A DNA stretch of 64,000 nucleotides from Teratosphaeria epicoccoides (Eukaryota > Ascomycota > Dothideomycetes > Mycosphaerellales > Teratosphaeriaceae), in contig JADDMT010000044.1 of the NCBI GenBank assembly GCA_021401465.1, positions 124,001 to 188,000 on the forward strand, written 5' to 3'. Positions 41,862-51,939 of the stretch are shown here, piece after piece. Below the pieces are notes generated by a model, which saw only the letters and a list, made by a program, of their open reading frames with translations, had not been told where the DNA came from and made no database searches. The translations under genes and the position numbers were made by a program. Positions within the stretch are counted from its first letter, which is position 1. Each line of letters opens with the position of its first letter.

Positions 41862-43678
41862 TGCTGCAATATGCGATTTACCAAAGGCGTATCTCTCACA
41901 ATCTCTGATGCATGCCTTGTCCTGCCTGGCGCATGCTCTCAAGGTCTCAAGGGGCGGTGAGAACGGCATAGAGACATCATTGTTATTGGATGCATTTCCA
42001 TGTGTGCTGTAAGCAAGACGACGTGACTTGCCATATTGATTGCCGTAGACTTGGTAGGCATCGACAAGCATCACCTGGCGATTTCGTGCGATGGGGATGC
42101 TCTTGCTTGATAGAGGACATGAGTCAGTCGACTGACAACGACCTTGATGGCGCAGACATGTGATCTGCGACAGGAGTCGACCTTGATGTCCTGCCCCAGT
42201 AGTTCATCTTCAAGAGCGCGGAACAAGACTTCGACACTATCACTCAACAACGTACCGTTTCTTGAGAGGTGGTTGGACTTACCACAGTATCTCGCCCGGA
42301 TCGGCCATCTCCCGGCGGCTTCAGATGGAGTGCTGCAAAATGCTTCCAAATTCGCATCTAGCAAGCCGCCGACCCAAAAGGGCCAGACGCACAACAAACC
42401 TGGTTGGATCTGCTTAGATCTGCACCGCAGCAACGACGACGACGCAAAATTGCTCATTCGAACTGCAGTGCAGCGGTCGCTAGATGTCACGTGTGCGGGC
42501 AAGTGATAGGCCGGACTACAGCCTCTGGACCACAGGAGAAGAGGGATGTACGGATGTACGGGGCAGAGCCAGAGCAGATTGGAGCCACGGATGCGACATG
42601 CCGACTCGTCCCACAGACGGTTGGCTGCAGCCTGCCGCCATGCTGCTTGCTTCCTTGCTCTGGAATTTGGAAAGCCACAACAAACATAAGGATCAGGGTC
42701 ACTTCCGCCTGTCCGCGACTTCTCCACCGTTCCTGCATGGCTGGTAGAGTTAGGGTACGAACATTGTCGCTCCGCTTTCTGTCTTGGATGGGTCCTGCCT
42801 GAAATCGCCATAGGATCTCCATTGAGGCGCTGCAGACGCTAGTCGATCACCACAATGGCATACGCAAGGTTGGAAGCCAAGGCGCTCGGCAACATTTCTC
42901 AGAAGATCTCTCTGCTGATGTTACATGTCCCCGGGCAAAGATGTGGCGCAGAATGACCAAAGCGAGGCGGGTGCGAGAGCAGAAATGCCGCTTGGAGCTC
43001 GATCGACGACAGTCTAGGCACCATTCCGTGCAGCCTTGAAGAGCGTCTTCCTGAATCAAACACTAAAATGGCGAGCAAGGGCCCAGCTCTCCACAACGCA
43101 CGAGCTGTCACGAGAGCTCTCACGAGAGCTGCCCCGCATACAAATCCAGCTACTTTTATTTTTGCTTTGAAAATCTGGGGTTGATTTGCCAGCTAAAGTA
43201 TAACTCAAGCTGCCTGGACAGCGTCCGCGAAACCGAGAGCCATTGTTGTCCAATCCTCAAGAATATTGCCCTGAGCCATGCAGCCGATGCGGCTTTTGCA
43301 AGGGTCCGAGTCTATTCGGACGAGCCGAGAATGGCTGAGGGATCAGCTTAGAACTGGAGCTTTGCGCCAAGCTGCGCGTAGTTGCCACGTCCTCTGGGCC
43401 CGTTCATCCAGGCTGGTCGATCCTCGTACCTCGAGACTGGTGGCGCAAGCCATGGACCGTCTGGCCGGCGTCTCAGCCTTCACACGCCCCTCTCGAGAAG
43501 ACCGAGTGCCATAGTGGGGTTGATTAGCAGTTAGGTCGAAGGCACAAGCCTCATAAAAGCAGAGAGGACTCGTCTCGACAAGCGATTCTCTTGACATCCA
43601 CCTCCGCATCAATCCACTGAGATATACCCAAGCTATCCATTCCAGTCGAAAAACACCCACAACAGGTGCAATATCACG
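41862..43678. other. Intergenic; ADH promoter at right end, one long uncertain open frame
   Basis: A 246-codon minus-strand open frame (42071-42811) is the longest in this 1.8-kb stretch but shows no recognisable domain. The last 130 bp upstream of the ADH gene hold a TATA-like CATAAAAG at 43553-43560 and a CT-rich leader. Confidence 0.4.
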
Positions 43679-44973
43679 ATGGCCGCACAGGTTCCTGAGA
43701 CCCAATGGGCGCAAGTCATTGAGAAGACGGGTGGTCCAGTCGAGTACAAGCAGATTCCTGTCCAGAAGCCAGGCCCAGATGAGGTTCTCGTCAACATCAA
43801 GTACAGCGGTGTCTGCCACACCGACCTGCACGCCGTCAATGGTGACTGGCCCCTACCGACCAAGCTTCCACTCGTTGGCGGCCACGAGGGAGCGGGTGTG
43901 GTTGTGGCCAAGGGCAACTTGGTCCATGACATCGAGATTGGCGACCACGCTGGTATGCTTAGATATTGCGGGACGTCGAGCTTGAGACAAGGCTGACCTA
44001 CTCGCCAATCTCAGGTGTGAAGTGGATCAACGGTTCATGCTTGGCTTGCGACTTCTGCCAGCAGTCTGATGAGCCTCTCTGCGCGAAGGCTTTGCTCTCC
44101 GGCTACACTGTCGACGGCTCGTTCCAACAGTACTGCATTGCAAAGGCCGCACACGTTGCCCGCCTGCACAAGGATATTCCGCTCGATGCTGTGTCGCCAG
44201 TGCTCTGCGGTATGATAAGCCTATTGGATGCTCCAGTCGCCTCATAGCTGACGAATGTCCTAGCCGGGATCACTGTATACAAGGGTCTGAAGGAGTCAGG
44301 TGCTCGCCCAGGCCAGACCGTTGCCATTGTCGGTGCTGGAGGTGGGTTAGGTTCGCTGGCACAGCAGTACGCTAAGGCTATGGGTCTTCGCACGATTGCC
44401 ATCGACAGTGGCGAGGAGAAGAGGAAGATGTGTACCGAACAGCTTGGCTCGTATGCCTTCGTCGACTTTGCCACCAGTCACAATGTGGTCAAGGACGTGC
44501 AAGAGGCCACTCCGGATGGCCTGGGGCCGCATGCAGTCATCCTTGTGGCTGTGAACGAAAAGCCATTCCAGCAGGCTGCGGAATACGTGAGGTATGACAC
44601 AGCACGATCTCGTTCATTTCAGGCAAACTCACTGATGTAATTCATGTAGGCCCCGTGGTACAGTCGTCTGCATTGGTCTGCCCGCTGGTGCGTACCTGCG
44701 TGCCCCAGTTTTCGAGTCTGTCATCAAGATGGTCACCATCCGCGGCTCATATGTCGGCAACCGCAAGGACAGCGCCGAGGCTTTGGAATTTTTCCGTCGT
44801 GGTGTCATCAAGGCTCCGTTCAAGGTCGTCGGCCTCTCAGAGCTCCAGAAAGTGTACGACCTTATGGTAAGTGCTCCACATGCTCGCCTTCGCCCGCGAG
44901 ACGCACAGGCTGATTTCACGCATAGCATCAAGGCCAGATTGCCGGTCGCTACGTCCTGGACACATCGAAGTAG
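43679..44973 (+). CDS. Zinc-dependent alcohol dehydrogenase, fungal Adh1-type
   Basis: Five exons, 43679-43952, 44015-44209, 44264-44591, 44650-44866 and 44926-44973, give a 353-residue protein with all phases matching. The four introns are 62, 54, 58 and 59 nt with GTATG/GTAAG donors and YAG acceptors. Catalytic zinc ligands are seen in GVCHTDLHA and GGHEGAG. Structural-zinc cysteines are in CLACDFC...EPLC. The NAD site is VAIVGAGGGLGSLAQQYA, with the NAD-selecting aspartate in AIDSGEEK. The end reads HQGQIAGRYVLDTSK. This matches class I/III yeast-type ADH that interconverts ethanol and acetaldehyde. Length and intron-rich layout fit filamentous ascomycete ADHs. Confidence 0.94.
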
Positions 44974-45188
44974 AAGTTGGCGGTGCGAGCTTATCACAGG
45001 CAATCATGCAGTCAATCGGTCACATGTAGGCAGCGTCCAAACTCATGCACATTCTTCGATTTCGCGGCGTTCACCGTGGCCCAACTCTTGGCAGATGATG
45101 TAGAGACCCACCTTCAGAATGCACACGCAGCGATCTGTCGATGGCATAAGTCAACCAACCAGCCAACTGCTCGACACATTTAGCTGCT

Positions 45189-45350
45189 TGATGTCACGAC
45201 TGACCGCTCGTTGACATGTTTGACTGCGTGTCGACACGCTCAATCACTCGTTGACGCGGTTGACTCTCTGCTGATACGGGTGACTCTGATCGGGTTCCTC
45301 ACGCCTGTCAGCCGGTTGACAATCTGGTTGACTGATGCGTGACTCCTCGG
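45189..45350. repeat. Cluster of TTGAC / TGACTC motifs, degenerate repeats
   Basis: At least six TTGAC boxes lie here (near 45210, 45219, 45250, 45259, 45315 and 45327). Three TGACTC boxes (Gcn4/AP-1-like) lie near 45261, 45281 and 45340. Some TTGAC copies fall in repeated contexts such as CTCGTTGACNNGNTTGACT. The cluster lies downstream of the ADH gene and about 1.3 kb upstream of the protease gene. It may be a degenerate tandem repeat or a group of regulatory sites. Confidence 0.45.
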
Positions 45351-45782
45351 CTGCAGCGATCACACCCTCGTGTCTCCTTCGTCGGCCCGCATGTCATTAA
45401 GCTGATCTGAAATCGCGGCTCAACATGCAGGCGGTCAACAAAGAACCCAATTCACACAGTACATGTCGTGCCTGCAGCTCCGGGCTCCTGGGCCGTAGTG
45501 TGTGTCAGAGGAAGGCATCTGGCATGAACGCCGCGTGGCGAAGTTGGGAGTGACGCCGAAGCTAGTCTCCCTACAAGCGACCCCGTCTACCCGTTTGTTG
45601 AACAGATCCTGCGTCTGACCAATGGGATGGCGCGAGCTCGCATCTGCGAAGCAGCGGGCCGGGCCCTGCATTGTGTTTCGAGCCGCCCTTGTTTCAGAAG
45701 TTCTGTATGTGTCGTTGGCCCGCCTGAACTTGTGGTGCGACCCAGACACATTACGGATAAGCCACAGGCGCGAGAGTTGGTC

Positions 45783-45881
45783 GTCACGGAACTGTCGTCA
45801 GTCACGGAACTGTCGGTCTCTGTCAGGCAGATTACAGTCAGGCAGATTACAGTCAGGCAGATTACAGTCAGGCAGATCGCT
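45783..45881. repeat. Two adjacent short tandem repeats (18-bp and 15-bp units)
   Basis: GTCACGGAACTGTCG occurs twice, 18 bp apart (45783-45797 and 45801-45815). Immediately after, a 15-bp unit GTCAGGCAGATTACA occurs three times exactly (45822-45836, 45837-45851, 45852-45866) and a fourth time with a changed end (45867-45881). Repeat length is a multiple of three. Confidence 0.92.
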
Positions 45882-46601
45882 GTAGCCGCCTGGGTCCCTC
45901 GAAGGGATCTCTGCTGGTGCCGGTGCGCCGCATCGCATGCAATCCAAAGTGCCTCCGCTGAGCTGCGTCACCTCCAGTCGTCATCAACGTGGACGGTGAT
46001 GCGGCCCACGGCCAAATCTGCCAACATGGAGCATGCGCGTGGATCAAAGGTACCGACGCGAGACTCGGGCGTCGGCCCAAGTCACATAGGGGCTGCAGGT
46101 TGTCGGCACATAGAGGCGGAGTGTCATGTTTGTCTGTGGAGGAAAGCGCTACTGTCTCTGACCGTTTTGTGCTCCACAAGGGACCGTGCACTTACGCGAG
46201 TGCAAGAATCAAAGACCTCGAGCAGTCGCTGATGTCGAAATGTGATAACGTGCCACCTCCAACCCTCCCCTCCTTCCGAGCTTTACCAACATCCCTCGTT
46301 CCGTTCACTGTGGCATCGTTCGTTGTGTCACCGGCTTGACTGAGCGCTCGTTCCATTCATTGAGACTGCTCGTCTCTGACACCCTCTTTCTTCAATTCGC
46401 TGCAGATCCTTTGACAGGCTGCATACTGCCCACGGCATTCTTTACTCAACCAGAACAGGAACGAGACAGTCACAAACAACACGCTCGTTGAAGAATCCAA
46501 GACAGCCGTTACCAGCCCGGCATCATCGACATCGACAGCGGCGTCGCCAGATCAGCACGATCAACGGCCCACCATCCAGATCAGCAACACCAGTCTTCAT
46601 C

Positions 46602-48139
46602 ATGCACCCTCTTCCTGCCTTCTTCATCACCGCGCTCTTCGCGACGGTTGCACTGGCAGCGCCAACTAGGCAGCTCACTGAGCGAGGAGCCTTCAGCATT
46701 CCGGTGAACTCGAGGGCTTCACTCACACGCTCGCCGCTCCGCGAGCTGGCTCGCACTCATGCAAAGTACGGCTGGTCCGTCATCATCGTCGACCCCGAGC
46801 CAGGATCCGCATCATTCGATCCATCGAGCATGGGCAATGGGGCCGGCAGCAGCTCAAGCACGGAGCCGTGGGCTGCAGCAGCTACTACCACGTACACCAC
46901 CTCCTCACCAAACTCATCGGCGACTGAGGGATTTTACGGCAATGCAACTTCTGGCACTAGTGATGTCGGCACCGGCACTTCTGCAAATGAAGCGTCGACT
47001 ACAGCATCTGCCACCAATGGCTCTGAGACTGGTCAAGTGTCTGCTATTCCTGAGGTGAATGATTCCGAGTACCTCGAGTCCGTCCAGATCGGTAGCAATG
47101 GCCAGACCTTGAACCTCGATTTCGACACCGGGTCAGCAGACCTGTGGGTCTTCAGCAGCGACTTGAGCTCCTCAGAAACCACAGGCCACAGCGTTTTCAA
47201 TCCCTCTAAGAGCTCCAGCTGGCAGACCTACAACGGGGCGTCGTGGAAGATCTCTTACGGCGACGGCTCGGGTGCAGCGGGCTCGGTGGGCTACGATAAG
47301 GTTGCCATCGGAGGTGCTACAGCCACCAAGCAAGCTATTGAGCTGGCCACTCAGGTTTCCAGCACCTTCGTATCCGACACCAACAACGATGGACTTGTCG
47401 GCCTGGCCTTTGGCAGCGTCAACACTGTCCAGCCTCAGGCGCAGAGTACTTTCTTTGAAAATGTGAAAGGTCAGCTCGAAGAATATGTCTTTACCGCCAA
47501 CCTCAAGGACAATTCTGCAGGTACTTACACATTTGGTAAGTTTCCACGGCGTATCGAGCATTCTCTTGTGTGAGGCGCGTTGACTGACTGTGCCGCTCGT
47601 TGTGCAGGTAGGATTGACTCAAGCCAGTACACCGGCGAAATTCATTACACCGACATTGACAACAGCGATGGCTTCTGGCAATGGTCTCCCTCTACCTACA
47701 GCATTGGTGGCTCTTCTTCCAAGTGCTCGACGTGCAGCAGTGCCATCGCTGACACAGGCACTTCTCTCATTCTGGTTGATCCAGAGATTGTGAAGGCGTT
47801 CTACGCTCAAGTCAGCGGTGCTGACTTGAGCAATTTTGAAGGCGGGTCGGTTTGACGAAGCCAAATTGTATCTGCTTACGCTTCTTGCTGATCCATCATA
47901 GGTACACCTACCCGTGTGACGCCAGTCTGCCGTCCTTCGGCGTGCAGTTTGGAGATTGGACTGCGACCGTCAACGGGAGCGACCTTACGTATGCGAAACT
48001 CTCTGGCCACACCTGCTTCGGCGGCATCCAGAGCAACGACGGCGAGGACATCCAGATTTACGGAGACATGTTCCTGAAGCAGTTCTTTGCTGTCTTCGAC
48101 GGCGAGAACAACCGCCTGGGTTTCGCTACACAGGCTTGA
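46602..48139 (+). CDS. Secreted pepsin-type aspartic protease (family A1)
   Basis: Three exons, 46602-47535, 47608-47845 and 47902-48139, encode 469 residues. Intron 1 (72 nt) has GTAAGT and TGCAG. Intron 2 (56 nt) has a weaker GTCGGT donor and CATAG. A signal peptide is visible (MHPLPAFFITALFATVALA). It is followed by a Ser/Thr-rich propeptide of about 150 residues with several N-glycosylation sequons. The catalytic aspartates sit in LDFDTGSADLWVF (about residue 174) and AIADTGTSLILVD (about 357). The flap tyrosine region is SWKISYGDGSGAAG. The enzyme should act outside the cell at acidic pH (penicillopepsin/aspergillopepsin type). The glycosylated linker is longer than in the classical enzymes. 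Confidence 0.9.
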
Positions 48140-48456
48140 GAGTGGTGAAGCGAAGCATGCGCACGACCGAAAACACAGGTGTAGTTGTCTCGTCCGGCTG
48201 GTTCCGAGACACACCATGGTCAAGGGCTGTGCTGCGCGTGGAGCAGCTGCAAGGGAGGGCGTGCATCTAGCTTATTCACACTGAAAGTCAATATCAAACA
48301 ACTCCTTGCCAGCTGCTTACACCTTGCATCGAATTGGATGGCTCATAGATCCACTGCCAATGAGCCTGAGATAGAAGTCGTCAAGTTGTGATCGTAAGAC
48401 CGCGCAAGCCTGGTACTATGTACACCAAGACTTCGTAAAAACAAGCCCTAACCCGC
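48140..48456. other. Convergent intergenic spacer
   Basis: This 317-bp spacer lies between the 3' ends of the protease gene and the flavoprotein gene. It should hold both transcription ends. No gene is seen. Confidence 0.4.
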
Positions 48457-50367
48457 TTACAATCGTGCATTCTCACTACCCAGTCGATCAACAGTGAAAC
48501 TGGAAAAATACTCATTCAATGCGTCCACCGTCCCACTGCCCTCCATCAGCTTCACTACACATCCTACATACCCATCCGGCCTCACGATCACCACACCGCC
48601 CTCCTCTTCCGAGAAGCCCATCTTCGCATGCGCCGCGGCCTTCGCCTCCGGCACCCGCTGGTCCCAAACATCATCAGCATACACATGATCGAGGTACCGC
48701 GCTAGCACTCCCGGCAGGAAGTCCCTGATCTCGATCTCCGGTCGTTTCGCGTTGAAGATGGTGGCGAAAGTGAAAAAATGGCTGTACGGGTTGTGCCTTT
48801 CGTGAAGAGATACGGTCGCCAGGTCTGAGCGGGCGTGAGCGGTGTAAAAGCTGTTCTTCTTGCTGATGTTAGAGGCGAAGTCTGAGACGGCCTGCTTGGT
48901 CTTGCTATGTCTACCGGCGAAGAGGTAGATGCGGTAGGAGCCGTTGAGCGGGATCTCTTGCTCCAAGTGCACGACGTTCGCGTCTGTTACTCTCGTCACG
49001 GTAGCAGGTGTAAGGATTCGGCCAGTGCGTTGGGTGGTAGTGCCGCTCTTTTGAGATAGAAACAAAGAGCTCTTAGCAGGATGGTTTTCAGACCAATTGA
49101 AGATGTTCTCGTCGTACGCAACGCCGTAACCAGATGTGAACTCGCAGGATTCTTTGAAGGTCTTGATGAATTGATTCTCATCGGTGCCGTCGGTCGCGTG
49201 CTTATTGGCCTTCCCAATCTCACCAGCCGAAGGTTGTCGCTGCGAGAAGAGCTTGGCATATTTTGCGTCGAAGTTGAGAAGATTCTCCGCGATCAGTCTC
49301 CGCTCACTTTCATACGACTTGAGAATCGAACGATCTGCGAAACCAGATTCCACATGATGGATCTTCCACGCAAGATTCTGGGCGTCGAGGAATGCAGTGT
49401 TCATGCCCTGGCCGGCCTTGGGAGAGTGAGTGTGACATGCATCGCCGCCCATGAAAACGCGCTCGTCGAGCGTGTAGCGGTCTGCAATGCCTTGGCCAAT
49501 GGGGTAGACAGAGTACCACTCCACGCGATCCCATTCAATCCAGTACGGCTTCATGATGCGCTTTGCAGCATTCTGTACTTCTTCTGTCGTTGCTGACTTT
49601 CGAGGGTTCCAGTCGGCGTCTGTTGACGATGCGATTTGGATATACAAGCGGACCATGTTTGCCTCACGAGGAATGACCATAATAGAGCCAGCATCTGAGT
49701 GGATGGTGCACTTCATCTTGATATCCGGAAAGTCTGTCCGAACCACACCGTCCATAACCCCCCAAACGTGCGCGATCGGATCTTTGTGCGTGATCTTGAT
49801 GCCAAGTTGTTCTCTCACGAAACTTCGCGCGCCCTCTCCGCTGAACAGGTACTTGGCCCTGACCGTCTCCTGCTCGTCGCCATCCACGGACGCCATTGAA
49901 ACCTCTACTGGGTAGTCCTTGTCTACTGCACCCGTGTTGAAACCGATGATTCTCCATGGCCTTTGAATCTTGACACCGTGCTTGTGCAAGTCATCAATGA
50001 AGACGCGTTCGATCAGACCTTGATGAAGTAAGGTCGTGAACGGGTATCTGGCATCGATGAACTTCGGACAGCTTGGCCACGTGCCTGTCCTGTGAATACC
50101 CTTACCCTCACTCCGAGGATCCCAGAAGGCGACCTCATACACTTTCGCCGGCTCATTTGCCATGATGGCTCGCTTGAGGCCCATATTTCGTAGGAGGTCA
50201 AGGGATCGCGGTTGAATACCATCGGCTCGTCCAGTGGCGGTAGGCACAGGTCGCATATCGATGTGCTTGATCTTGTAGCCCCACCGTGCCAAGCAGGTCG
50301 ATAGGAGCAGGCCAACTGGACCTGCGCCTACTACGACAATATCGTATCGCTCAAGCCCTGTCGCCAT
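48457..50367 (-). CDS. FAD-dependent aromatic hydroxylase, phenol 2-monooxygenase type
   Basis: A single exon encodes 636 residues from ATG 50367 (MATGLERYDIVVVGAGPVG); upstream codons in the frame are not ATG. The FAD dinucleotide site is GAGPVGLLLS at residues 14-23. RADGIQPRSLDLLRNMG follows. The second FAD motif is VFMGGDACHTHSPKAGQGMN at about residue 305. The C-terminal third carries the thioredoxin-like domain of phenol hydroxylases (EIRDFLPGVLARYLDHVY, VVIVRPDGYVGCVV). Such enzymes hydroxylate phenolic compounds with NADPH and oxygen. The actual substrate is unknown. No partner pathway genes are adjacent except a decayed P450. Confidence 0.9.
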   Translation of the reverse strand: MATGLERYDIVVVGAGPVGLLLSTCLARWGYKIKHIDMRPVPTATGRADGIQPRSLDLLRNMGLKRAIMANEPAKVYEVAFWDPRSEGKGIHRTGTWPSCPKFIDARYPFTTLLHQGLIERVFIDDLHKHGVKIQRPWRIIGFNTGAVDKDYPVEVSMASVDGDEQETVRAKYLFSGEGARSFVREQLGIKITHKDPIAHVWGVMDGVVRTDFPDIKMKCTIHSDAGSIMVIPREANMVRLYIQIASSTDADWNPRKSATTEEVQNAAKRIMKPYWIEWDRVEWYSVYPIGQGIADRYTLDERVFMGGDACHTHSPKAGQGMNTAFLDAQNLAWKIHHVESGFADRSILKSYESERRLIAENLLNFDAKYAKLFSQRQPSAGEIGKANKHATDGTDENQFIKTFKESCEFTSGYGVAYDENIFNWSENHPAKSSLFLSQKSGTTTQRTGRILTPATVTRVTDANVVHLEQEIPLNGSYRIYLFAGRHSKTKQAVSDFASNISKKNSFYTAHARSDLATVSLHERHNPYSHFFTFATIFNAKRPEIEIRDFLPGVLARYLDHVYADDVWDQRVPEAKAAAHAKMGFSEEEGGVVIVRPDGYVGCVVKLMEGSGTVDALNEYFSSFTVDRLGSENARL

Positions 50368-51111
50368 GGTGGGCGATGTGAAGTTTGAGGGTGTGCTGCA
50401 CGCGGCTTCCGAGTACTCGATAATGTTCAAACGATCAAGATGTTGGCATCAACTATGAGCAGGAGACACTGCGAGTCAGACGGCCGTAATGGGCACTGCA
50501 GGAGACCAAGGAAGCCTGTAATGAGTTGACCACGAGACGTTGATTATGAACCTGCGAGCTTACTGACAGATAGCGCGCAGAGTACAATCTCCATTGTAGC
50601 GCTAAGACCAGGCTCGAGACCACGGCGGCCGAATCTAAGACCAGGCACAGCGACTCGCAGGCGCCGCGGGCGTGAAGCAAAGAATAGCATGACGATGTGA
50701 GGGTGTTTACCCCCCCGCGTCGCAGAGACTCGGCTGCGGAGTCGGCAAACGGTGCAGGCAAGGCAATGCGAGTCGGCTTGTCATCAGGGCTCCAACCGCG
50801 CTGCTTCCCGGCGAGCACTGGCCACAGCTTGCCCAAAAGGACCGATCGTCTGTGCATGCCATCGTGGTACATATCGGGGGCAGTCTATCTAAGATCCTTG
50901 TCACTGAGATCTTGACCTTACAGATCACCATGCAACGGGAAGTACAGCCACCTGTACGTGCGTGGCATCTCAGAGCGCGACTTGTCAAATGTCAAATTGA
51001 TTTTAGCCATATGCTGCCGCCCCAAGTGCCTCTTCTGCAGATGATGCCCCGCTCGGCAGTCATCTACGCCTGTAGGTATGAACAGACAGGCGACTCGGGA
51101 GACCAATCGTC
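50368..51111. other. Intergenic between the flavoprotein gene and the P450 remnant
   Basis: The region contains the flavoprotein promoter. No N-terminal half of the P450 could be found in any frame here, although the P450 reading frame begins at its right end. Confidence 0.5.
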
Positions 51112-51765
51112 ATGTACAACGGAGATGTCGGAACCGTCATACCCAGCATGGCAGTCTCCAACATCTTCGCCCGCTCAGACACCACCGCCATCTCGACCCG
51201 AGCAATAATAATCTACTACCTCCTCAAGAACCCTCAATGCAAGCAGAAGCTCATGGAAGAGATCGACACGCGCCGCAGCGAAGGCAAGCTCAGCGAATGC
51301 GTCAAGTTGTCGGAAGCAGATAACATGCCGTACCTCCAAGCCGTCATGTACAAGGCTCTGCGACTGCATCCAGCGGTCGGCTTCAGTCTCCCTCGTGTGA
51401 CGTCGGAAGGGGGAGCAATGGTGGCTGGGAAGTACATACCCGCGCGTACTGTAGTCGGCGCTAATCCGTGGGTTGTACATCGGAGTCAGGATCTATATGG
51501 CGAGGATGTCGAGGCATTCAGGCCGGAGAGGTGGATCAAGGAGGATAATGGCGATGTGCACCGTTTCTTCTTCGCTTTTGGCAGTGGAGCTCGGCTGTGC
51601 ATCGGACGCAACATCAGTTGGATGGAAATGTCCAAATTGATTCCAACCCTGTTCGTGCACTTCAACATCGAGCTCAGCGAGCCCGAGAAGGAATGGACAA
51701 TGAGTACATACTGGTTCTGCTCGCAGAAAGGCGTTAACGTACGACTGACGAAGAGAAGATCTTGA
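51112..51765 (+). pseudogene. Cytochrome P450 remnant, C-terminal half only
   Basis: The open frame of about 217 codons begins just before the I helix and runs to the normal C-terminus. Recognised parts are SNIFARSDTTAIS (I helix), MPYLQAVMYKALRLHP (K helix), FRPERWIKED and the heme loop FAFGSGARLCIGRNIS. It lacks the first half of the enzyme (A-H helices and membrane anchor). Two invariant positions are changed. The I-helix AGxDT reads ARSDT, and the K-helix glutamate of ExxR is lysine (KALR). The heme-binding cysteine is kept. With half the protein missing and the ExxR salt bridge lost, a working monooxygenase is very unlikely. Confidence 0.85.
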
Positions 51766-51939
51766 CATATCGACAGGCATTCATGGACAAAGACCTCTAG
51801 TGCTGCAATGTTACAATATGATACAGCGCGATTAAGCTGTACTGTAGCTTTTCAGGACGCCATGCTAATCCTGTCTTTTCATGAATCTCCAACATCAGAA
51901 TATTACACAATGCATAAGTCGTCATCAATGTCGAAGCCT

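Larger units (their letters stand above)
44974..46601. other. Repeat-bearing intergenic region between ADH and the aspartic protease
   Basis: Apart from the motif cluster at 45189-45350 and the tandem repeats at 45783-45881, nothing gene-like is recognised. A 201-codon plus-strand frame at 45627-46232 reads through the tandem repeats and is judged accidental. The right end is the protease promoter. Confidence 0.45.

Noticed and set aside
42071..42811. 246-codon minus-strand open frame upstream of ADH
   Set aside because: It is long enough to notice, but it has no recognisable motif and overlaps other frames of similar length; kept only as a note in the intergenic entry.
45783..45881. Short regular repeats as a CRISPR-like array
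   Set aside because: Units are directly contiguous without spacers and the host is a fungus; they are simple tandem repeats.
45627..46232. 201-codon frame with VRQIT pentapeptide repeats
   Set aside because: The repeats come from a 15-bp DNA tandem array and flanking residues are not protein-like; considered accidental.
48457..51765. Flavoprotein plus P450 as a secondary-metabolite cluster
   Set aside because: No backbone synthase, transporter or regulator is nearby and the P450 is a fragment.
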